Notes: generated by a model from the letters alone, not told the origin. A stretch of DNA of 64,000 nt from UBA7672 sp963718145 (GCA_963718145.1 CAVQYJ010000023.1:372001-436000); one strand, 5' to 3'; positions 17,625 to 29,002 are shown, counted from the first letter of the stretch. Numbers and translations are program-made.

Positions 17625-19826
17625 CTACCGGCCGGCAATCTTCGCCTGCAGCTGCTTCACGTCATCGGCGAGCTGGTCATCCTCGCCTGACAGCTCGATC
17701 TGCTGGCGGATCAACTCAAGCGCGACCGTCCATTCCGCGATTGCCCGCTTGCGGTTCGCGCCGAGCAGTGCATCGCCAAAGTCGGAATGGAAGATTGCGA
17801 CGTCGCGATGCCATCCCGGCAGCACGCTGTCGGACTCCAGCATCGGAGTCATCGTCGCGATCGGCACGTCGAAATCCGCCTGCCACCCGGCTTCGCCCAG
17901 TGCAGCGCGCGCCTTGCCGCGCTTCGCCACCAATACTGACATGTCGCGCTTTTTCACGGTGTCAGCGTCGCCGCCCTGGCCTGCCGCCTGACGCATCTCA
18001 ACGGCCTTGCGGTACTGGGCGGCGGCGTCCCTGGCATTCCTGTTCGCCAAGGCGACATCGCCCAGACGTTCCAGCGCCACGGCGACATCACGCTGGGCGT
18101 CGGGGTTCAGCGGATTGCGCGACAGGATCCGGTCGCGCAGCGCGTAGCAGTCGTCGAATGCCGACCTTGCCGCCTTCAAATTGCCAGTCACCAGGCTCGT
18201 GTCGCCCAGCCGCTCCTGCGCAATCGACAGATCGCGCGCATAGTCCATCCGCGCCGGATCGGCCTTGTGCACCTGTTGCAGCAGTTTCACGGCGGCCATG
18301 AGATCCTCGATCTGCTCCTCGCGCCGCCGCGTCGCCGCATAGCGCATGTCGGCGCGACGCACGATCATCTGCGCCAGCGTGACCTGCATGCCCATGTCCT
18401 CTGGCCCGGATTCCCGCGCCAGCTTTTCCGTCGCAGCCGTGGCGGCGATCTGCTGCTGCATTGCCTCGTCGCGCCGTTCCAGTTCGAGCAGCATCTCGGC
18501 GCGATCGGTCTGCGCATAGATTTCGTCGAGCCGCGCCGCAGCAGCGGCCTCCCCTGCGCCCTTGACGTTCCCCAGCACGCGCAGAGCAGCATCATGCGCC
18601 TCCAGCGCGCTTTCCACTTCGCCGACGGAATAGCGCAGACCTCCGATCAGGGACCAGAAACGCGCCACGCGTAGCGGCTCGCCCATCTTCTCGGCCAGAT
18701 CGAGGCCCTGCCTGAAATTTGCATCCGCTTCCGCAGCCCCTCCTTCCTGGGAGCTCAGCGCCGAGCCGAGCGCTTCGAAGGCGTTGAGCTTCTCCGCATC
18801 CACCGAACCCCGCGGCGGCAGGCTCGCGAGCCACGTTCCCGGCGAAAACGGACTGCGCGACGACGGGGTCTGGTCGAGCGAGCGCATGCTGTCGCGGGCC
18901 AGCCTGAGCTGTCTGTCATTGTCCTGCAGGTTGCCGTAAAGGTCGGCGAGCTTGGCGAGCATCCGGCCGCGCTCCAGGCCCAGCAGCGGGGCGCGTTCGC
19001 CGCCGATCGGCACAAGCTTGTTGAAGTCGTCTTCGGCGCCGACAAGCAGGTCCTTGATCACCTCAGACGGCACGCCATACTGGTCGCGATAGTTGGCGGC
19101 GTCCGTGACACGCTGCGCGGCCGTCTCGATCGCCGCTGTCATCCGCGCCTGTGCGGACTGCCATTGCTGCCACGCGAACACCGCCGCCACAGTCGCGGTG
19201 ACGGCCAGCACGCTCATGCCGCCGGCGATCGAGCGCGCAACCAGCTTCTCGCGCCGCTCCGCCTCCTGCTGGCGCTGGGTCAGCAGCGTCAGGGGCACGC
19301 CGGTGAGCGCGGCGATGATCTTGAGGCTGGCGAAATGCAGGCCATCGCCTGCTTCGGTCAGGTCCGGCGCCAGCGGCTCTGACGTGTCGATGCCGGCCAG
19401 CTTGCCGTCGGCGTCGTAACGCTCGAACAGCGCCGGCAGGAACGCCCCGCTCGGCTCGGCGGCAGGATCGTGCTTTTTCGGCAGACCGCCGACCAGCACC
19501 GGGAAGATCCGCGCCGCGCGGCCCAGGCGCTTGAACATGCGGATTTCTTCGCCGCACCATTTTGATCCGCCCGAAGCCGGGCTGCACAGCACGATCAGCG
19601 CATCGGAATTCTCCAGCGCCTCCTGCAGCGCCTTGCCGAGGTCGACATCGGCATTGCCATCCGACCGGTCGCGGAACAGTGGCGTCACGTGCCTGGGGAT
19701 CACACCGAAACCGTGATCCTGCCCTCGTAGCTCCCTCGGGACCCGATAGTGTTCGATCGCGCGCTGGAATTTCTCCGCAATCGCCCGGTCGGCATTGGAA
19801 TATGAAATGAAGGCGCGATAGCGCAT
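17625..19826 (-). CDS. TIR domain protein with a transmembrane helix and TPR region
   Basis: A 733-residue protein. Residues 1-110 are a TIR domain (RAFISYSNAD, DALIVLCSPASGGSKWCGEEI; Glu93/94 are where the catalytic glutamate of NADase TIRs would be). A transmembrane helix at about 200-219 is followed by a long helical region with TPR-like repeats (about 250-720). Many bacterial TIR proteins cleave NAD+ in defence systems, but fusions to a membrane helix and TPRs also occur outside defence islands. No partner gene is adjacent: the haem lipoprotein converges on it and the DJ-1 gene lies beyond its start. Confidence 0.85.
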   Translation of the reverse strand: MRYRAFISYSNADRAIAEKFQRAIEHYRVPRELRGQDHGFGVIPRHVTPLFRDRSDGNADVDLGKALQEALENSDALIVLCSPASGGSKWCGEEIRMFKRLGRAARIFPVLVGGLPKKHDPAAEPSGAFLPALFERYDADGKLAGIDTSEPLAPDLTEAGDGLHFASLKIIAALTGVPLTLLTQRQQEAERREKLVARSIAGGMSVLAVTATVAAVFAWQQWQSAQARMTAAIETAAQRVTDAANYRDQYGVPSEVIKDLLVGAEDDFNKLVPIGGERAPLLGLERGRMLAKLADLYGNLQDNDRQLRLARDSMRSLDQTPSSRSPFSPGTWLASLPPRGSVDAEKLNAFEALGSALSSQEGGAAEADANFRQGLDLAEKMGEPLRVARFWSLIGGLRYSVGEVESALEAHDAALRVLGNVKGAGEAAAAARLDEIYAQTDRAEMLLELERRDEAMQQQIAATAATEKLARESGPEDMGMQVTLAQMIVRRADMRYAATRRREEQIEDLMAAVKLLQQVHKADPARMDYARDLSIAQERLGDTSLVTGNLKAARSAFDDCYALRDRILSRNPLNPDAQRDVAVALERLGDVALANRNARDAAAQYRKAVEMRQAAGQGGDADTVKKRDMSVLVAKRGKARAALGEAGWQADFDVPIATMTPMLESDSVLPGWHRDVAIFHSDFGDALLGANRKRAIAEWTVALELIRQQIELSGEDDQLADDVKQLQAKIAGR

Positions 19827-19954
19827 GTGCGTCCCCGTGACCCCGTGCGCATGACGGGAAACGTCGCCGCCGCCCCACAGGCTAATCCCAAGTGTCGCGC
19901 CGGATCAACGGAGACCATGCAACAAGTTGCGTTTGTGCAGGAACCGAGCGCCCG

Positions 19955-20692
19955 TCAGGCGTCGGCCATCGCGATCATTGCCCGCGCGGCCTGCTCTGCT
20001 TCCGCCCGGCGCGCCGGCATCGACTTCTGGGCGGCGGCTTCGTATCGCGCGCGTACCGAAGGCGATGCGAGTTCGGGGCGGCCGCTGTCAAACGGCGGCG
20101 CCGGGGCGTATTCGAGGCCGAGCTGGATGGTCTTCGCTATCTCCTCGCCAGCAATTTCGGCGAGCACTGCAAGCGCAAAGTCGATGCCGGCCGTCACGCC
20201 GCCGCCGGTGATGATGTTGCCGTCGCGCGCGACCCGTGAACTGTCATGGATCGCGCCGAAGAGCGGCAGCATGTGCGCCCACGCCCAGTGGCATGCGGCG
20301 CGCCTGCCCTCAAGCAGCCCGGCAGCGCCGAGGATCAGCGAGCCGGTGCAGACCGATGTGACGTAGCGTGCGCCTCGAGCAAGCCTGCGGATCTCACCGA
20401 CGAATTCTGCATCGAGAGCTGTCCTCGTGGCGGTTACGCCTCCGGGAACACAGATGAGGTCGCAGCTTCTGACGTCCGCGATCCTCATCGTGTTGCCGAA
20501 GGTCAGGCCATCGGCCTCCACCGATCCGCCCGCAGGGCTCGCCACGATCGTCTCCGAATGGGGAGTGCGACTGAGGAACTGGTGCGGACCGGTGAAGTCC
20601 AGATGCGTCATGCCGGGATAGATCGCGAAGACGATGGTGAATTTCGGATCACCAGAATTCTGCGCGTCTGACGTCTGGCTGGTCTGGGTCAT
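19955..20692 (-). CDS. DJ-1/PfpI family protein, isonitrile hydratase-like
   Basis: A 245-residue class I glutamine amidotransferase-like protein. The nucleophile elbow carries Cys115 in TSVCTGSLILGAAGLL, and the N-terminal YPGMTHLDFTGPHQFLS and PGGV segments match the InhA-type isonitrile hydratase branch, which hydrates isonitriles to N-substituted formamides. Substrate cannot be assigned from sequence. It is divergent from a GlxA-like regulator that carries the same type of domain; such pairs often regulate each other. The start MTQTSQTSD is about 90 bases from the regulator's start. Confidence 0.85.
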   Translation of the reverse strand: MTQTSQTSDAQNSGDPKFTIVFAIYPGMTHLDFTGPHQFLSRTPHSETIVASPAGGSVEADGLTFGNTMRIADVRSCDLICVPGGVTATRTALDAEFVGEIRRLARGARYVTSVCTGSLILGAAGLLEGRRAACHWAWAHMLPLFGAIHDSSRVARDGNIITGGGVTAGIDFALAVLAEIAGEEIAKTIQLGLEYAPAPPFDSGRPELASPSVRARYEAAAQKSMPARRAEAEQAARAMIAMADA

Positions 20693-20783
20693 GGGGGAGG
20701 AAACCTCGGCTTGACGCGAGCCTTGTGCCCGATCTAGCGTCTGGCCGGAATGACAATGTTCCCACTTTTACAGACAGACCCGC

Positions 20784-21770
20784 ATGACCCGCAAAATCAC
20801 CCCCCGCGCCATCGGCGTCCTGATCTTCGAGGATTTCCAGTTGCTCGACGCCGCAGGGCCGATCTCCGCGTTCGAAATGCCGATGCACGGCCTCGACCCG
20901 CCGCCCTATGATCTCAAGGTGATCTCGGCGAAGCCCGGCCCGGTGCGCTCGTCCTCGGGCGCGATCATGATGGCCGAGCCGATCCCGCGCGAGCCGCGCT
21001 TTGACACGCTGATCGTCGCCGGGGGCGTGGGAACGCGCGTTGCGATGCTGGACAAGAAAGTCCAGGCGCTGGTGACCGCAGCGGTGAAGGCGTCGCGGCG
21101 GATCTGTTCGGTCTGCTCGGGCGCCTACATCCTCGCCGCGGCCGGGGCGCTGGACGGCAAGCGCGCCACCACGCATTGGCGCCGCACGCCGGACTTCAGG
21201 GCGCGTTTTCCGGCGGTGAAGCTCGAGCCGGACTGCATCTACACGCGTGACGGCAAGGTGTGGACGTCTGCGGGCATCACTGCGGGGATCGACCTGTCGC
21301 TGGCCCTGATCGCCGACGACCTGGGCGAGGACGTGGCGCGCCGGGCGGCGCAGGAACTGGTGGTCTACCACCGCCGGCCAGGCGGCCAGTCGCAGTTCTC
21401 GGCGCTGCTGGACATCGAACGCACCGAAGGACGGTTCACGCCCCTGCTCGCCTGGATGCGGGAAAGGCTGGAGGCGCCGCTGACCGTCGAGGACCTGGCG
21501 GCGCGCGCCAATATGAGCCCGCGCAATTTTGCCCGGGCCTTCGCCGCCGAAACGGGCGTCACGCCGGCCAAGGCGGTGGAGCGGCTGCGGCTGGAGGCGG
21601 CGCGCGAGCAGGTGGAGCACAGCCCCCGGCCGATCGACGTGATCGCCCAGGACGCCGGGTTCGGGGATTCCGAGCGGATGCGCCGGGCGTTCCTGCGCGC
21701 CTTTGGCCAGCCGCCGCAGGCGCTGCGCCGCCTTGCGCGGCAGGCGACAGAAGACACGATGGCCGGGTGA
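20784..21770 (+). CDS. GlxA family transcriptional regulator (DJ-1/PfpI + AraC HTH)
   Basis: A 328-residue regulator. Residues 1-190 are a DJ-1/PfpI domain (GVLIFEDFQLLDAAGP, cysteine in SVCSGAYILAAAG at Cys111). Residues 220-320 are an AraC-type double helix-turn-helix (MSPRNFARAFAAETGVTPAKAVERLRLEAA and DAGFGDSERMRRAFLRAFGQPP). It is probably a cytosolic activator that senses a small molecule through the amidotransferase-like domain. Divergent orientation makes the adjacent DJ-1 enzyme gene its likeliest target. The ATG is preceded by a short spacer with no obvious ribosome-binding site. Confidence 0.92.
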   Translation: MTRKITPRAIGVLIFEDFQLLDAAGPISAFEMPMHGLDPPPYDLKVISAKPGPVRSSSGAIMMAEPIPREPRFDTLIVAGGVGTRVAMLDKKVQALVTAAVKASRRICSVCSGAYILAAAGALDGKRATTHWRRTPDFRARFPAVKLEPDCIYTRDGKVWTSAGITAGIDLSLALIADDLGEDVARRAAQELVVYHRRPGGQSQFSALLDIERTEGRFTPLLAWMRERLEAPLTVEDLAARANMSPRNFARAFAAETGVTPAKAVERLRLEAAREQVEHSPRPIDVIAQDAGFGDSERMRRAFLRAFGQPPQALRRLARQATEDTMAG

Positions 21771-21798
21771 CGCCGGCAGAAGGCGGGTTGCCAGTCCC

Positions 21799-21975
21799 TT
21801 ACGGGTGTGAGTGGCGCTCGATCCGGCCTTCCAGCTCGGCCAGGCGCTGGCGCCAGGTCAGCACTTCCCGGGCTGAAACAGGAGTTGCTTCCAGCGATGC
21901 CAGCTCGTTCAGCAGCCGCTCGCGGCGCTCGCGCAGCATGCGGAGGGTCAGTTCCTTGTTCGGAAGTTCGGACAT
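21799..21975 (-). CDS. Small coiled-coil protein
   Basis: A 58-residue, highly charged protein (MSELPNKELTLRMLRERR, then a second amphipathic helix WRQRLAELEGRIERH) predicted to form a coiled coil. The ATG has an AGGGA site five bases upstream; a longer frame from 22074 is open but lacks support. I do not recognise it. It converges on the GlxA-like gene, ending about 30 bases from it. Confidence 0.5.
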   Translation of the reverse strand: MSELPNKELTLRMLRERRERLLNELASLEATPVSAREVLTWRQRLAELEGRIERHSHP

Positions 21976-22101
21976 CGATCCCTCGCTAACGCACCACGCC
22001 GGGCCATCAATGTAGGGAGGCGTCCGCGAAGGTCGAGTCGACTCGCGCCCGTGGTGAGGAAGAATCCACATCATTTGCAGACTGCGCCCGGAGGCGGTCG
22101 C

Positions 22102-22245
22102 TCAACGCCGGGAATAGAGCAGCGCCCCGGCCAGCCCGACGCCGCCGGCCACCGCCACGACGGCCCAGAAACCGAACAGCATGGACAGCCCGGCGAGCAT
22201 GACCGCGACCGCGGTCCAGATCGCGACACCATAGGTTCTGGCCAT
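22102..22245 (-). CDS. Very small membrane protein
   Basis: A 47-residue peptide (MARTYGVAIW, ending in ALLYSRR) consisting of two hydrophobic helices joined by FGFW. AGGG lies seven bases before the ATG. There are no recognisable motifs, and small hydrophobic open frames arise easily in GC-rich DNA, so this is tentative. Confidence 0.4.
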   Translation of the reverse strand: MARTYGVAIWTAVAVMLAGLSMLFGFWAVVAVAGGVGLAGALLYSRR

Positions 22246-22342
22246 TTTGCCCTGGCGGGCGCCCGCGACGGCGAGCCTGCCCGGACGCAGATGGGCACAT
22301 ATCCCCGCCGCAGTCCTGATCAAAGGGTGGAAAGCCGCCGGC

Positions 22343-22570
22343 CTACTGCTGCCAGACCGGCGGGCCGAGGTTGATCTGGCTGGGGGTCGTCACCATCCCG
22401 ACCGCGCCGCCAACCACTGCCCCGCCCAGCACGCCGAAGCCGCCGCCGACCAGCCCTACCCCGCCGCCGATCAGCGCGCCCGACAACCCCCTGTCGCCCA
22501 TCGTCGTGCCGCACCCGCCCAGCACCGCCAGCGCCACAGCGCCCACCACACCTGCACGCAGCATCTGCAT
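22343..22570 (-). CDS. Glycine-zipper lipoprotein
   Basis: A 75-residue lipoprotein: signal MLRAGVVGAVALAVLGGC with a lipobox LGGC, then a glycine-zipper stretch (GALIGGGVGLVGGGFGVLGG) and a short tail. Proteins of this type (OsmB or YMGG-like) sit in the outer membrane and are of unclear function. Two smaller relatives lie at 30.6-31.1 kb. The start is at one of two closely spaced ATGs after AGGGTG. Confidence 0.7.
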   Translation of the reverse strand: MQMLRAGVVGAVALAVLGGCGTTMGDRGLSGALIGGGVGLVGGGFGVLGGAVVGGAVGMVTTPSQINLGPPVWQQ

Positions 22571-22713
22571 CACCCTGTTCTCGCCTGCCAGACCGCCACT
22601 TTGAGCCTAGAGAGGTGAATCAAGCCTGTCCTGCACCCTCTCCGCGCCGGGGAATCGAGGCCCTTAACCATCGTTGGCGCATGGATTCCCGGTTTGTTCG
22701 CGGGCCCGGACGC

Positions 22714-23103
22714 TCAGGCCTGCCGGGCCAGGTACTCGCCCATCTTCTGGTGGAGGATGTTGATGGCCTTGAGCGGCCGCACCATCACCTTGAAGTGGGT
22801 GATCCGGCCCTGGTCGTTCCAGTGGATGATGTCGACGCCGTTGATCCTGATGCCGTCGATCTCGGAGTAGAACTCCAGTACGGCGGACGTTTGCCCGAAC
22901 CACTCGTCGCCATAGCGGAAGTGCTCGGTGTTCAGCACCTTGAGCGCCCCGCGCAGGTATTTCTCCGTAATGGCCCGGCCCACCTGCGGCGTGTGCACCA
23001 CCGGGCTCTCGAACACGCAGTCATCCGCGAGAATGCCGGCGAGTTCGTCGGGCCGGTTGTTCAGGGCGATGTCATGCCAGCGAGCGATGGTGGGTGGGGT
23101 CAT
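22714..23103 (-). CDS. SnoaL-like/NTF2-fold protein
   Basis: A 129-residue protein of the nuclear transport factor 2-like fold: WHDIALNNRPDELAGILADDCVFESPVVHTPQVG at the N-terminus, then an ITEKYLRGAL helix and beta strands ending FKVMVRPLKAINILHQKMGEYL. Members bind small hydrophobic ligands, some being isomerases or hydrolases; no specific activity is visible. GGAG precedes the ATG at 23103. Its upstream region is a block of palindromic repeats. Confidence 0.8.
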   Translation of the reverse strand: MTPPTIARWHDIALNNRPDELAGILADDCVFESPVVHTPQVGRAITEKYLRGALKVLNTEHFRYGDEWFGQTSAVLEFYSEIDGIRINGVDIIHWNDQGRITHFKVMVRPLKAINILHQKMGEYLARQA

Positions 23104-23349
23104 GGGGATCTCCTGAAGGAGAGAGTGGCAGGAAGTCGTCCGACGGCAAAGCGGGGGTGGATTGGCGCAAGGCGCCAAAGCGGACGGCAGATGCCTCAGC
23201 GCCGGGCCTCCGCCCCCGCCAGGGCCCACTCCGCAATCGTCTCCACCACGCCGTCCTCGTTCCGATAGACCTCCTCTCGCCTCCCTGCGCCTTCGGCTTC
23301 GGGAGACGATCCACCTCCCCCGCCTTCGGCGGTGGAGGACCATTCACCG

Positions 23350-23465
23350 CTCGTCCCGACGAAAGTCGGGACCCAGGGCTGACGGTGAGGCTTGTCCGGA
23401 GTTGAAGCTTCAAGGCAGAACAAGACTTGGCCGCAGCCCTGGGTCCCGACTTTCGTCGGGACGAG
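23350..23465. repeat. Long inverted repeat with internal palindromes
   Basis: Bases 23350-23381 and 23434-23465 are an exact 32-bp inverted repeat separated by 52 bases. Each arm contains a smaller hairpin TCCCGACGAAAGTCGGGA (23354-23371 and its inverse 23444-23461). A third copy of the hairpin is at 23571-23588, inside the uvrB open frame. This looks like a REP/MITE-type palindromic element. Confidence 0.85.
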
Positions 23466-23495
23466 CGGCGGTGAGGGGACGCCCCTGCCCTTCGC

Positions 23496-25913
<2,418 letters not shown>

Positions 25914-26420
25914 CGCAGCAATATGGATCGTTCACGAGGCGGTCGCCAGAGGGCGAGTGACAGGCTGCTGACAGGGGGGTGGCAGGAGGGGGGGCTGCCG
26001 GCCTGGTCTGGGGTGCGTGGCCGGGGTTCAGGGACTTTTGCGCTGCGCGCCTGCGCCCGGAATGACAACGGTTGGGATGGTGGCGCGGCGCCATTGCCCC
26101 CGTCCGGCGGCTGCCCCCTCCGTCAGCCGCGCAAGGGCGCGGCTGCCGTCATCGCTGCGCGATAACCCCACCGCCCTCCGGGCGAGGGAGGAAATTCGCG
26201 CAACGAATGCGGAGCTTTCCTCCCTCAGTCGCGGAGCGGCTGGGGGAGGTGGATCGGCGCGTCTTCGCGGCGAGACGGAGGGGGCAGCCGCTGGCGGATG
26301 GTTGGTGGAATTTGGGGGATCGAAGCTGCTGATGGTCCGGCGGCTGCCCCCTCCGTCAGCCGCGCAAGGGCGCGCCTGCCACCTCCCCCGCCCTTCGGGC
26401 GAGGGAGGAAAAGCGCTGGT
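25914..26420. repeat. Intergenic block of direct and inverted repeats
   Basis: A 39-bp sequence beginning TCCGGCGGCTGCCCCCTCCG occurs identically at 26103-26141 and 26336-26374. An inverted copy of its core (ACGGAGGGGGCAGCCGC) lies between them at about 26276-26292. Both direct copies are followed by related GCGAGGGAGGAAA sequences. I see no gene here. It resembles a nested array of small non-coding palindromic elements. Confidence 0.75.
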
Positions 26421-26894
26421 TCAGGCTGGGCGCTTGGGCGCGGTGGATCGCTGGCGGGTCCTGCGGGTCTTTGGAGGCAGCCGATGCAGGATCGTTTCGA
26501 GCACGCCCTGGAGGTTGGTGTGGACTTCCGAATTCCAGAACCGGATGACTGTCCAGCCTTCGCGTTCGAGAAATGCTGTGCGCCGGGCGTCGTGGCGCCG
26601 TTCGTCCGGACTGGAGTGCGTCTCGCCATCGAGTTCGATGACCAGCTTGTGGCGGCGGCACGCAAAGTCCGCGACATAGGGGCCAATCGGATGCTGGTGA
26701 ACGAAGCGATGGCCGCCCAGCGCGTCGTCCTGCATCCTCGACCACAGGATGATTTCAGCCGGCGTCATTTTGCGGCGCAGGTCGCGGGCGCGCTTCAGCG
26801 TCCTGTATTTCGTCTTCAACGGCTGCCCCAATTCCAGGCCCGACCAAGGGTTCGGCCTGAGCCGGGAAAAATCAAGTGCGTCCCGGTCCGACAC
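26421..26894 (-). CDS. DUF559 domain endonuclease-like protein
   Basis: A 157-residue protein of the DUF559 family, related to the very-short-patch-repair (Vsr) endonuclease fold. It has ARDLRRKMTPAEIILWSRMQ, then GPYVADFACRRHKLVIELDGETH with the acidic residues of the nuclease core, and FLEREGWTVIRFWNSEV. Activity of family members is mostly untested. The GTG start overlaps the TAG stop of the PcfJ-like gene by one base (TAGTG), so translation is coupled. A basic C-terminal tail (PPKTRRTRQRSTAPKRP) may bind nucleic acid. Confidence 0.85.
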   Translation of the reverse strand: MSDRDALDFSRLRPNPWSGLELGQPLKTKYRTLKRARDLRRKMTPAEIILWSRMQDDALGGHRFVHQHPIGPYVADFACRRHKLVIELDGETHSSPDERRHDARRTAFLEREGWTVIRFWNSEVHTNLQGVLETILHRLPPKTRRTRQRSTAPKRPA

Positions 26895-28036
26895 TACTGC
26901 CGCAGCTCCATGATCAGCCGGGTGAGGTCGTCGTGGTCGGGGCGACGGGGGATGCCGGAGGCGGGGCCGTGGGCGTCCCAGTAGGGGGTCCAGAGCTGGT
27001 CCCAGACTTCGGGGTCGACGGCGAGGCGGAGGCGGAGGGAGTCCGGCTTGCGCTTGGCGAAATTCGTCTCGACCCACTGGTAGGCGCAGAAGGCCAGGCT
27101 GCGCGGCGGCACGGAGTTGGCGTAGCTGGCGAACTGCATGATCTGGGGCCGCAGGTCGGGCTGCAGCATGACTTCGAAATTGGCGCGCTCGCCGACCGGG
27201 CTTTCGATGCGGAACAGGATGCACCGGCCGAACAGGACCGGCATCCAGTAGCGGGCGATGCAGTGCTTCATCTCGCGGCCCTCGGCCTCGATGATGCGCG
27301 GGTCGATCAGCGGCGTGATGCGGCAGAAGCCGACCTTCGAGGGCGAGACGATCTCCGCCGGCATGTGCGAGAGGTCGAGCGCGACGCCGAAGAGAAGTTC
27401 GTTGAACCACTCTCCCGCACCGGCGGCGGCCTGCGTCCACAGCGCGGTGGGGCTCCATGGCCGGGCGATGAATTTCGAGGCTTCGTGCTGGCTGTTGCGC
27501 GAGAAGAAGGCGTGGGCGGCGAGCAAGGCGGGGCATTCCCGCTCGACAGCGCGGTGCGGCGTGCGGTCGGAGCAGGTCCACAGGGCGAAGTCGAACGGGG
27601 CTTTCTCGACGGCGTCGAACAGGCGGGCGATCCAGATGCGCGAGGTGTCGTGATTGTGCGGCAGGCGGCGCACGGCCATCGCATAGGCGCCGGGGATGGG
27701 CTCCGCGAAGGTGAGCTGGACGGGGATGGAGCGGCGGAAGGATTCCGGCGGAAAGCGGCGCAGCCATTCCGGCATGTCCAGCGCCTCGGCGATGTCGCGC
27801 AGCGGTCGCCCTGCCCGGATGGCGCACTCGGCTTCAAAGCGGCCGAGCAGCGAGCCGCGCTGGGTCGCAAGGGCGACGCAGGCGGCGGGGAAGGACGCCA
27901 GCAGGTCGGCCTGGCGCGGATGCTCGGCTGCGAACCGGCGCAGGGCGCGGCGGAAGGGGGCGTGATAGCGGCTGATGGCGTCTGCGGCGGCGGCAGGCAG
28001 GGCTGCCGCGGGGCGGACTGTCGCGGGGGATTCCAT
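26894..28036 (-). CDS. PcfJ-like domain protein
   Basis: A 380-residue protein whose C-terminal third carries EGREMKHCIARYW (residues 252-264), the signature seen in PcfJ-like proteins of plasmids and phages. The rest is helical and not recognised. PcfJ was named from a conjugative plasmid; its function is unknown. The gene is coupled to the DUF559 gene. The ATG at 28036 is preferred because the extra upstream residues (Arg/Pro-rich) look non-coding. A mobile-element origin is possible, but nothing else plasmid-like is present. Confidence 0.65.
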   Translation of the reverse strand: MESPATVRPAAALPAAAADAISRYHAPFRRALRRFAAEHPRQADLLASFPAACVALATQRGSLLGRFEAECAIRAGRPLRDIAEALDMPEWLRRFPPESFRRSIPVQLTFAEPIPGAYAMAVRRLPHNHDTSRIWIARLFDAVEKAPFDFALWTCSDRTPHRAVERECPALLAAHAFFSRNSQHEASKFIARPWSPTALWTQAAAGAGEWFNELLFGVALDLSHMPAEIVSPSKVGFCRITPLIDPRIIEAEGREMKHCIARYWMPVLFGRCILFRIESPVGERANFEVMLQPDLRPQIMQFASYANSVPPRSLAFCAYQWVETNFAKRKPDSLRLRLAVDPEVWDQLWTPYWDAHGPASGIPRRPDHDDLTRLIMELRQ

Positions 28037-28384
28037 GCGCGATGCCCGCGGGCCTAGCTGGCGCGGCGGCGGGCGCGGGGCCCGGCCTGGCGAGCCGTCT
28101 TTGTGGCGCCACAAATGCCCTGGATCCTATACATGCGCGTCTCCCGATTTTCTGTTGTGGAAATTTGAAATCACGGAAAACCGGGGGCAGTCGAAGCCAT
28201 TAGTCTTGCGAAACGCCTGTGCGTTTCGGGCATGTGCGCGAAGCATGTGCGCCGGGGGCGCCCACGGCGGATTGGGGCGGAAAGTTCGCACGAAAAATGT
28301 CAAACTCGTTTGCGTGCCTCGCGCGCGCGCAGCATGCTAGGTTGCAGATCGGTAGAGTCGTTGGGGGGCGCCGCGGAGTGTCCG
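28037..28384. other. Divergent intergenic region upstream of the TIR-like cassette
   Basis: About 350 bases separate the PcfJ-like gene and the cassette at 28385. The stretch around 28130-28200 is noticeably AT-richer than its surroundings (TTTTCTGTTGTGGAAATTTG), as expected for promoters or recently acquired DNA. I see no gene and no certain operator. Confidence 0.4.
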
Positions 28385-29002
28385 ATGTCAGGAGCCGACG
28401 AAGAGCCGCAGCGAGGGCGGCCAGTCGAAACCCAGCCAATCCGAAGGCGCGCAATAGCGGCGCTCGGAATTGAGCGGTTGGTGCAAGCACATCTCTCAAT
28501 CCAGCAAGCGTTCGAGACCCACCTCGTGAACCCCAGGGGCGACTGGAAGGAGAAGGAGAATACGCGGAACAAGATCGAACAGTTCACCTGCCTGCACGGG
28601 CTCTACATCCTGCTGGTGCTCTACAAGGAAAGGCTGCCGGCCGAGGTCCTGCAGGCCGTCGGCTGGCAGCGGTGCTTCAACAAGGAACAGCCATCAACCA
28701 AGGCGGAGCTGGCGCGCCTGCTGGCCCGCAAGCAGGGCGCGATCCCCAAGGAGAGCAAGCTGATGTCCGACACGCACCGCGGCCGTGTGCACCGCGTGAT
28801 CGAGCCGGCGCTGGCGCTGGGCCTGGTCAAAGACTGTTCGCCCAACAAGGACAGGGACAAGAGCAAGGGCGGGCAGCGCTGCGAAATCCGAGCCACCGAC
28901 AAGCTGGTCAAGATCATGGACGAGGTCGGCATCACGGTCGCAGCCCTGTTTGGCGACCACGAGGGCGACCACGAGAATGACAATCCGGAGGTGGGCTGGT
29001 GA
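28385..29002 (+). CDS. Winged-helix-like protein, first gene of an uncharacterised cassette
   Basis: A 205-residue protein I do not recognise. The central part (KIEQFTCLHGLYILLVLYKERLPAEVLQAVGW) and the following helices with MSDTHRGRVHRVIEPALALGLVK resemble the helical core and wing region of MarR/BrxR-like winged-helix proteins. It ends in an acidic tail (DHEGDHEND). Its stop codon overlaps the GTG start of the next gene by four bases, so the two are co-translated. GGAG precedes the ATG. A regulatory or DNA-binding role is inferred only. Confidence 0.6.
   Translation: MSGADEEPQRGRPVETQPIRRRAIAALGIERLVQAHLSIQQAFETHLVNPRGDWKEKENTRNKIEQFTCLHGLYILLVLYKERLPAEVLQAVGWQRCFNKEQPSTKAELARLLARKQGAIPKESKLMSDTHRGRVHRVIEPALALGLVKDCSPNKDRDKSKGGQRCEIRATDKLVKIMDEVGITVAALFGDHEGDHENDNPEVGW

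Noticed and set aside
15110..19826. Patatin and TIR proteins as a CBASS or Thoeris system
   Set aside because: No cyclic-nucleotide synthase or SIR2/TIR sensor partner is adjacent, and the genes are not in one operon.
28232..28384. Upstream extension of the winged-helix-like gene
   Set aside because: The frame is open but the added residues are Arg/Ser-rich without family character, and the ATG at 28385 has a GGAG site.
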